A DNA stretch of 37,753 nt from 40-80 sp964503665 (lineage in GTDB: Bacteria; Bacteroidota; Bacteroidia; Flavobacteriales_D; Crocinitomicaceae): the NCBI GenBank assembly GCA_964503665.1, contig CAZDAR010000027.1:1-37753 (forward strand), read 5' to 3'. Under the pieces are notes generated by a model, which saw only the letters and a list, made by a program, of their open reading frames with translations, searched no databases and had not been told where the DNA came from. Both the position numbers and the translations under genes were made by a program. Positions 33,428 through 37,753 of the stretch are shown here, in pieces. The stretch's first letter is position 1. Each line of letters begins with the position of its first letter.

Positions 33428-34813
33428 TTAAATTAGTTTACTAATCCATTTTATCATTTTTCTTAAAAAGTTAATTTTTTTTGTCGTATATTTTGGATAT
33501 CGATAGAATGGTTTTAACCAAAACTTTTGATGCATCACACTTTTAGCATGTGAAAAACACGTAAAACTAGCGAAACCATGATAGTTTCCAAATCCAGAAT
33601 TTCCTCTTCCTCCAAATGGTAAGTTCTCGTGTCCTAAATGCATCAAACAATCATTCACTAAAACGCCACCTGCTGCGAAATTTTGAATAAAGAAATCGGT
33701 GAATTTCGTGTTTTTACTAAAAATGTAAAAAGAAAGAGGATTCGGATTTTGAGCATAAAGCTCATAAAACTCTTCTTTTGTATCGTAGAAAATTATAGGT
33801 AAAATAGGTCCGAAAATTTCCTCCTTCATCAAGGGATGATCCAAAGACTCCACCTCAACAACATGTAGCGACATCCACAAATTTTCTTTGTCTACTTTTC
33901 CTTTATACAGATAGTTATCTTTTCCACTTAAATAGGAGTGAAGTCGGTCGAAATGTTTCTCGTTGACAATGTGTGTTCCTTGTGAAGGATTTTCAAAGTC
34001 AAATAGTTTGACGTATTTCTCAATTAAACGAATTAACTCCTCTCGTTTTGAACGAGGAAAGAAGAGATAATCAGGTGCGACACATGTTTGACCAGCATTG
34101 ATATATTTCCCCCATAAGATCCGCTTAATAGTTTTTTCTAAGTTCGTTTTTGTATCCACAACGACAGGAGATTTTCCACCTAATTCCAAGGTAACAGGCG
34201 TTAATTGTTTCGCTGCTTGTTCGTAAATAATTTTTCCAACAGTGGTCGAACCGGTATAAAAAATATGGTCTAATTTGTAGCTTAAATATTCTGTCGTAAC
34301 ATCCGCTCCACCTTCTACCACTTTAACGATGCGTTCGTCAAATGTTTGGTTCAAGATTCGCGCAATCATAGATGATGTATGAGAAGCTACTTCACTAGGC
34401 TTTAGTAAAACAGTATTTCCAGCAGCAATAGCACCGACCAATGGAATTAATGTAAGATTGATCGGGTAGTTCCAAGCACCGATTATCATAGCGACACCTT
34501 TCGGTTCATAATGCGTTTCGCCACTTGCTGGATAAAGTACCCAAGGTGTGCTCACCTCTTGGTTTTTTATATATCCTTTTAGCTTCTTTTTAAAGTGCTT
34601 TATCTCTAAATAAAAAGGCAAAAGTTCTGTTAAAAGTGCTTCAAATTCAGACTTTTGAAAATCAGTTTGAAGGGCATCAATTAAATATTTTTCATTCTGT
34701 CGAATGGCATTTTCTAGTTTGGTTAGGTGGTCAATACGTTGTTTATACGTTTTATTTAACCCACCGTTAAAACCAATATGAAGGTTTTCAACGATAATTT
34801 GGGAACGTTCCAT
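33428..34813 (-). CDS. Aldehyde dehydrogenase, class 3 / fatty-aldehyde type
   Basis: A 461-residue NAD(P)-dependent aldehyde dehydrogenase. Catalytic residues are present: Asn115 (GAWNYP), Lys138 (LLKPSE), Glu210 (LELGGKSP) and Cys244 (GQTCVAPDY). The short length and the hydrophobic/basic C-terminus (about 440-461, RKMIKWISKLI) fit the class 3/fatty-aldehyde group, whose members can associate with membranes. The start overlaps the end of the arginase-family gene by 26 bases, so the two are coupled. Coupling with that gene raises the possibility of oxidising amine-derived aldehydes, but the family resemblance points to long-chain aldehydes. Confidence 0.88.
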   Translation of the reverse strand: MERSQIIVENLHIGFNGGLNKTYKQRIDHLTKLENAIRQNEKYLIDALQTDFQKSEFEALLTELLPFYLEIKHFKKKLKGYIKNQEVSTPWVLYPASGETHYEPKGVAMIIGAWNYPINLTLIPLVGAIAAGNTVLLKPSEVASHTSSMIARILNQTFDERIVKVVEGGADVTTEYLSYKLDHIFYTGSTTVGKIIYEQAAKQLTPVTLELGGKSPVVVDTKTNLEKTIKRILWGKYINAGQTCVAPDYLFFPRSKREELIRLIEKYVKLFDFENPSQGTHIVNEKHFDRLHSYLSGKDNYLYKGKVDKENLWMSLHVVEVESLDHPLMKEEIFGPILPIIFYDTKEEFYELYAQNPNPLSFYIFSKNTKFTDFFIQNFAAGGVLVNDCLMHLGHENLPFGGRGNSGFGNYHGFASFTCFSHAKSVMHQKFWLKPFYRYPKYTTKKINFLRKMIKWISKLI

Positions 34814-35849
34814 TTATTCTTCTAGATTTTTCAGTGACGCATATTAAATTCCATAACGCTCTAGCTCCTACATTTGCATTCCAATCACCATCTTCTTCTG
34901 GAGCGACTTCGTTTAAATCAAATGAAATAATACGTTTTCCTTTTTCAATTAATTGGAAAAGTAAGTAATTAATTTCACCTAATTCAAAACCTCCTGCAAC
35001 AGGTGTCCCAGTGTTTGGACACAAATTCGGTTTTAGACCGTCAATATCGAACGAAATATACACATTTTGGGGGAGTTGGTCAATAATTTTATCGACAATC
35101 TGGTGCCATGTTTTTCCATTGTATTGCGCTTCGCGAATGTCCCAATCGAAGAATGTCTTTATTTTACCGTTGCTTTGTGTAGCAAAATCAACTTCCGATT
35201 GTGCAATATCACGAACGCCAATTTGTACTAATTTGACTAGGTTTTTACAGTTATTCACCACGTTGTGCATGATGCTTGCATGGGATTGTTGAAATCCTTC
35301 GTAGGCGTTTCGTAAATCAGCATGTGCATCAATTTGTAAAACACCAAACGGTTGTCCTTGTTCGTCTAAGGCTTCGATTAAACCCAATGGAGTAGAGTGT
35401 TCACCACCTAAAACAGCAGGTACTTTTCCTTGTTTCATTAATTCGATCGCACGCTCTTTTAGATTGTCTTTCAGTGCATTTTGTGTTTCGTCAATAGTTT
35501 GAACTAATGTTTTGAAAGCTAGATTATTTTCCAAAACGCCACCTTCTTCTAGAAATTGAATATAGGAAAGCGCTTTTTCACATAAATCGTCGTTGATGGC
35601 TTTCCATTCACTTGAAATAGGCGACATGTAGACTTTTGTTTGCCACGCATTCTCTAATTTCGGATGGAAAAAATCTAATTGTGGAGAAGCATCTAAAATG
35701 GCTTGAGGACCATTGCTCGTTCCCTTCCCGTAAGATGCAGTTGCGTCCCAAGGAATAGGTGTGATAACAATTTGTGCTTCGTTTTCATCGACTGGAAAAC
35801 CGAATAGATTTCCGTTGGCAATTCCAACTCCGTTTGGATCAAAAGTCAT
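34788..35849 (-). CDS. Arginase/agmatinase-family ureohydrolase
   Basis: A 353-residue binuclear-manganese hydrolase. The metal-binding motifs are GGEHS (148-152), DAHADLR (174-180) and SFDIDGLKP (266-274). An insert at about 85-140 makes it longer than E. coli agmatinase (about 305). Members release urea from arginine or agmatine, or formamide from formiminoglutamate; the sequence alone does not separate these. The SpeD-SpeE fusion lies upstream on the same strand, which favours agmatine to putrescine, the substrate for spermidine synthesis (inference). Histidine-degradation genes are absent. It overlaps the aldehyde dehydrogenase gene. Confidence 0.85.
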   Translation of the reverse strand: MTFDPNGVGIANGNLFGFPVDENEAQIVITPIPWDATASYGKGTSNGPQAILDASPQLDFFHPKLENAWQTKVYMSPISSEWKAINDDLCEKALSYIQFLEEGGVLENNLAFKTLVQTIDETQNALKDNLKERAIELMKQGKVPAVLGGEHSTPLGLIEALDEQGQPFGVLQIDAHADLRNAYEGFQQSHASIMHNVVNNCKNLVKLVQIGVRDIAQSEVDFATQSNGKIKTFFDWDIREAQYNGKTWHQIVDKIIDQLPQNVYISFDIDGLKPNLCPNTGTPVAGGFELGEINYLLFQLIEKGKRIISFDLNEVAPEEDGDWNANVGARALWNLICVTEKSRRINGTFPNYR

Positions 35850-36194
35850 ATAGTAGGTTTTAATAGTGTAAATATTAATTTGATATGCTATATTTTAGTG
35901 TACATAGTTTATATTCAACGAAAATCCCAAACTCAACGACTGATTAGGATGGCGTAAAAGATTACGGTGACGAGATTTTATCCTCATAATTTCGGCACTG
36001 TCTACGACGGCTCGTTTTCTCGTCTTTAATAGCTGTGCTTTTCTCTTTTTGACGGATAAAAAGTAAAGAAAAATAAAAAAAAATGATATTTCAAGTATCT
36101 TTACATATTGTAACTCAGCTATAAAAATATAAATCCCCCTTTTAATCATCTATTGAAAACAAAAAGAGGGAATATTTTAATCTCTTTTAGTGAA
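35850..36194. other. 345-base intergenic region with a protein-like patch
   Basis: A 84-codon frame (35895-36149, minus) exists here. Its first half is hydrophobic and its second half Arg/Lys-rich, and the central DNA (about 35920-36050) is more G+C-rich than the flanks. I recognise no protein family in it and doubt it is a gene; a dispersed repeat is more likely. A weak leftward terminator for speDE lies at 36162-36188. Confidence 0.4.
36162..36188 (-). terminator. Possible terminator of the speD-speE gene
   Basis: On the minus strand AAAAGAG and CTCTTTT pair across a 13-base loop, followed by a T-rich stretch. It lies 7 bases after the stop codon. The stem is only 7 bp and AT-rich, so the call is tentative. 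Confidence 0.4.
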
Positions 36195-37475
36195 CTATTT
36201 CAATAATTCTTTCACAAAGTTAGGCGTTGCAAAACTTCCTCTATGAACGTCTGCATTGTAGTAACGCAATCCTTTCGCTTCAACAAATGCTTCCACTTCT
36301 GCATCTTTGTTCAAGTTTTTAGGATGCCCAACACCTTTCAAGCCGTATTGAAAACTCCACATTCCTGAAGGATAAGTTGGAACGAAGAATAACGAAACGG
36401 GCGCATTCTCATTTCCGAAAATACCTCTTAATGTAAAGTTCATTTCAGAGAATGCTTTCTCGTTGAACTTAGGAGATTCTCCTTGAGTTACTAAAATTCC
36501 ACCTTCTTTTAAGATACGGTGACAATTTTTATAGAAATCCACTGAGAACAAACCTTCAGCAGGACCAACAGGATCAGAACCATCCACAATAACGATATCG
36601 TATGATTCGTCTGGTGCATTTTTTACAAACGCAATTCCATCATCTACTTTTAAGTCTAATTTTGGATTGTCAAATGCAGAAGCAATTTCTGGAAGGTGTA
36701 ATTTACACGCTTCAATCACATTTCCGTCGATTTCCACCATCGTTACATTTTCTACGCATTCATGACGTAAAACCTCACGTACTGAACCACCGTCGCCACC
36801 ACCAATCACTAAAATGTTCTTTGCATTTCCATGGGTAAACATCGCAGGGTGAGAAATCATTTCGTGATAATGGAACTCGTCATTAACAGTCGTCATCACC
36901 ATATCGTCAATGGCAAGCATTTTACCATATTTGTATGATTCCAACACTCTTACACGTTGAAAAACAGATTCTTTATCGTAGAAAACTTCACCCGTATAAC
37001 GTAGTGAAAGTGCTTGGTCATCATCTTTATCTGTAAACCAAATATTACGCGTGTACATTTCTGGATTTCTCCATTCAGCCGCTTTTTCGCGCATAGTAGA
37101 AAGATCGAAATTAGTACGCTCCAATAATTGAATAGCACCTCTTTTCATTTCAATAGCGGAATATTGTTTCGCACCAAATTTCTCTTTCAAATAATCAAAA
37201 GAAATCCATGCGTCCATTTCTCCACACGTGAATAAATCAACGGCAGCATATCCATATTCTGGCCATGTATGAATGGCTAAGTGACTTTCTTGAATTACCA
37301 CCACTCCTGAAACCCCGTACGGAGAGAAATGATGAAATGTAGAATTAATCACGGTAGCATGTGCTTCTTTCGCAGCTGCCACCATATCGCGCTCAATAGA
37401 TGAAACGTCGTTCATCACTTGCGGATCACAACCCATAAACTCAACGAGAATATGATTTCCTAATGCGTTACTCAT
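36195..37475 (-). CDS. S-adenosylmethionine decarboxylase fused to spermidine synthase (SpeD-SpeE)
   Basis: A 426-residue two-enzyme polyamine protein. The N-terminal domain (about 1-115) is a short prokaryotic AdoMet decarboxylase: ESHLAIHTWPEYGYAAVD and FTCG. Glu63-Ser64 is the expected self-cleavage site that makes the pyruvoyl cofactor, and His69 and Cys84 match the processing His68 and catalytic Cys83 of the Thermotoga enzyme. The C-terminal domain (about 140-426) is spermidine synthase: GGGDGG (225-230), VEID (247-250) and the catalytic Asp298 in DGSDPVGPAE. Together they make decarboxylated AdoMet and transfer its aminopropyl group to putrescine. Self-cleavage would separate a small beta chain from the rest, which stays fused to SpeE. 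A TAATTTTG promoter element lies upstream. Confidence 0.93.
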   Translation of the reverse strand: MSNALGNHILVEFMGCDPQVMNDVSSIERDMVAAAKEAHATVINSTFHHFSPYGVSGVVVIQESHLAIHTWPEYGYAAVDLFTCGEMDAWISFDYLKEKFGAKQYSAIEMKRGAIQLLERTNFDLSTMREKAAEWRNPEMYTRNIWFTDKDDDQALSLRYTGEVFYDKESVFQRVRVLESYKYGKMLAIDDMVMTTVNDEFHYHEMISHPAMFTHGNAKNILVIGGGDGGSVREVLRHECVENVTMVEIDGNVIEACKLHLPEIASAFDNPKLDLKVDDGIAFVKNAPDESYDIVIVDGSDPVGPAEGLFSVDFYKNCHRILKEGGILVTQGESPKFNEKAFSEMNFTLRGIFGNENAPVSLFFVPTYPSGMWSFQYGLKGVGHPKNLNKDAEVEAFVEAKGLRYYNADVHRGSFATPNFVKELLK

Positions 37476-37506
37476 TCTTGATTCTGTGTATTTATTATTA
37501 ATGGTG

Positions 37507-37514
37507 CAAAATTA
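37507..37514 (-). promoter_or_regulatory. -7 element before speD-speE
   Basis: On the minus strand this reads TAATTTTG, a full match to TAnnTTTG, 31 bases before the ATG at 37475. No TTG stands at the usual -33 distance. Confidence 0.45.
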
Positions 37515-37695
37515 CGACAATTCAATAAGATTGAAAAATGTTTAGGTGCTAATTGACTAAAAATTAATTTTTTGAGTAGACTAATAGACAGAAAACTAGG
37601 GTGTAGTAATTATATCCAAGGGAATAAATCAAATAAAAGATTCAATGGATATTAACGATATTTTTTACATTTACAGCTACTAAAGAAAAATCGTT

Positions 37696-37753
37696 GTGAG
37701 CAATCCCCCTACCATAGAAAAACAGTTGAGTTTTGTAGCTAACGGGAGATTTT
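37696..37753 (+). CDS. Possible start of a rightward gene cut by the window edge
   Basis: A GTG at 37696 opens a frame reading MSNPPTIEKQLSFVANGRF to the edge, which looks like protein. A TACATTTA element (37666-37673, one mismatch to TAnnTTTG) lies 22 bases before it. Only 19 residues are visible and I recognise no family. Confidence 0.35.
   Translation, partial: MSNPPTIEKQLSFVANGRF

Overview
The window looks like the chromosome of a Bacteroidota bacterium, most likely of the order Flavobacteriales and perhaps close to Crocinitomicaceae/Fluviicola (inference). The evidence is AT-rich intergenic DNA, promoters of the Bacteroidota type (TAnnTTTG near -7), a SprB-repeat surface protein, a type IX secretion (T9SS) C-terminal sorting domain, bacillithiol synthesis (BshA), TlpA/DUF4369-type thioredoxin proteins, LpxH/LpxK, and a fused SpeD-SpeE. 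I saw no rRNA, tRNA, CRISPR array or intact transposase. Nearly all of it is ordinary, densely packed housekeeping DNA.

Left part (1-11.4 kb): the N-terminal 752 codons of a secreted SprB-repeat protein run off the left edge. Divergent from it is a fused alpha/beta E1 of a 2-oxoacid dehydrogenase. Leftward guaA is followed by a LysM/periplasmic-binding-like protein. A rightward cluster of secreted products holds two small lipoproteins that share a C-terminal motif, with a T9SS cargo protein between them. It is followed by inorganic pyrophosphatase.

Middle (11.4-22.7 kb): bshA lies behind a protein that keeps a GH3 C-terminal-like domain and a serine-hydrolase domain but lacks the GH3 catalytic barrel. 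Two paralogous membrane-anchored, lysozyme-like proteins (14854 and 20751) follow, the second coupled to a VanX-type D,D-dipeptidase lipoprotein that starts with TTG. Between them lie a leftward trio (heme-type membrane protein, cytochrome c lipoprotein, hflX) and purL.

Right part (22.7-37.8 kb): a long leftward, tightly packed run lpxK-punA-gatB-tlpA-tlpA-lpxH-nitroreductase-atoE, mixing lipid A synthesis, purine salvage, tRNA amidation and periplasmic redox. Upstream of it is a multiply broken KilA-N gene carrying a perfect 32-bp palindrome. Then come an ECF-type sigma factor, a tiny unknown protein, a LapA-domain protein, an aldehyde dehydrogenase, an arginase/agmatinase-family enzyme and SpeD-SpeE (polyamine synthesis). 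A possible new rightward gene starts at the right edge.

The items most worth a second look are the paired lysozyme-like/VanX cell-wall genes, the GH3-barrel-less hydrolase beside bshA, the PILESxxAPS lipoprotein motif, terminators placed directly before small genes, and the KilA-N pseudogene with its palindrome.
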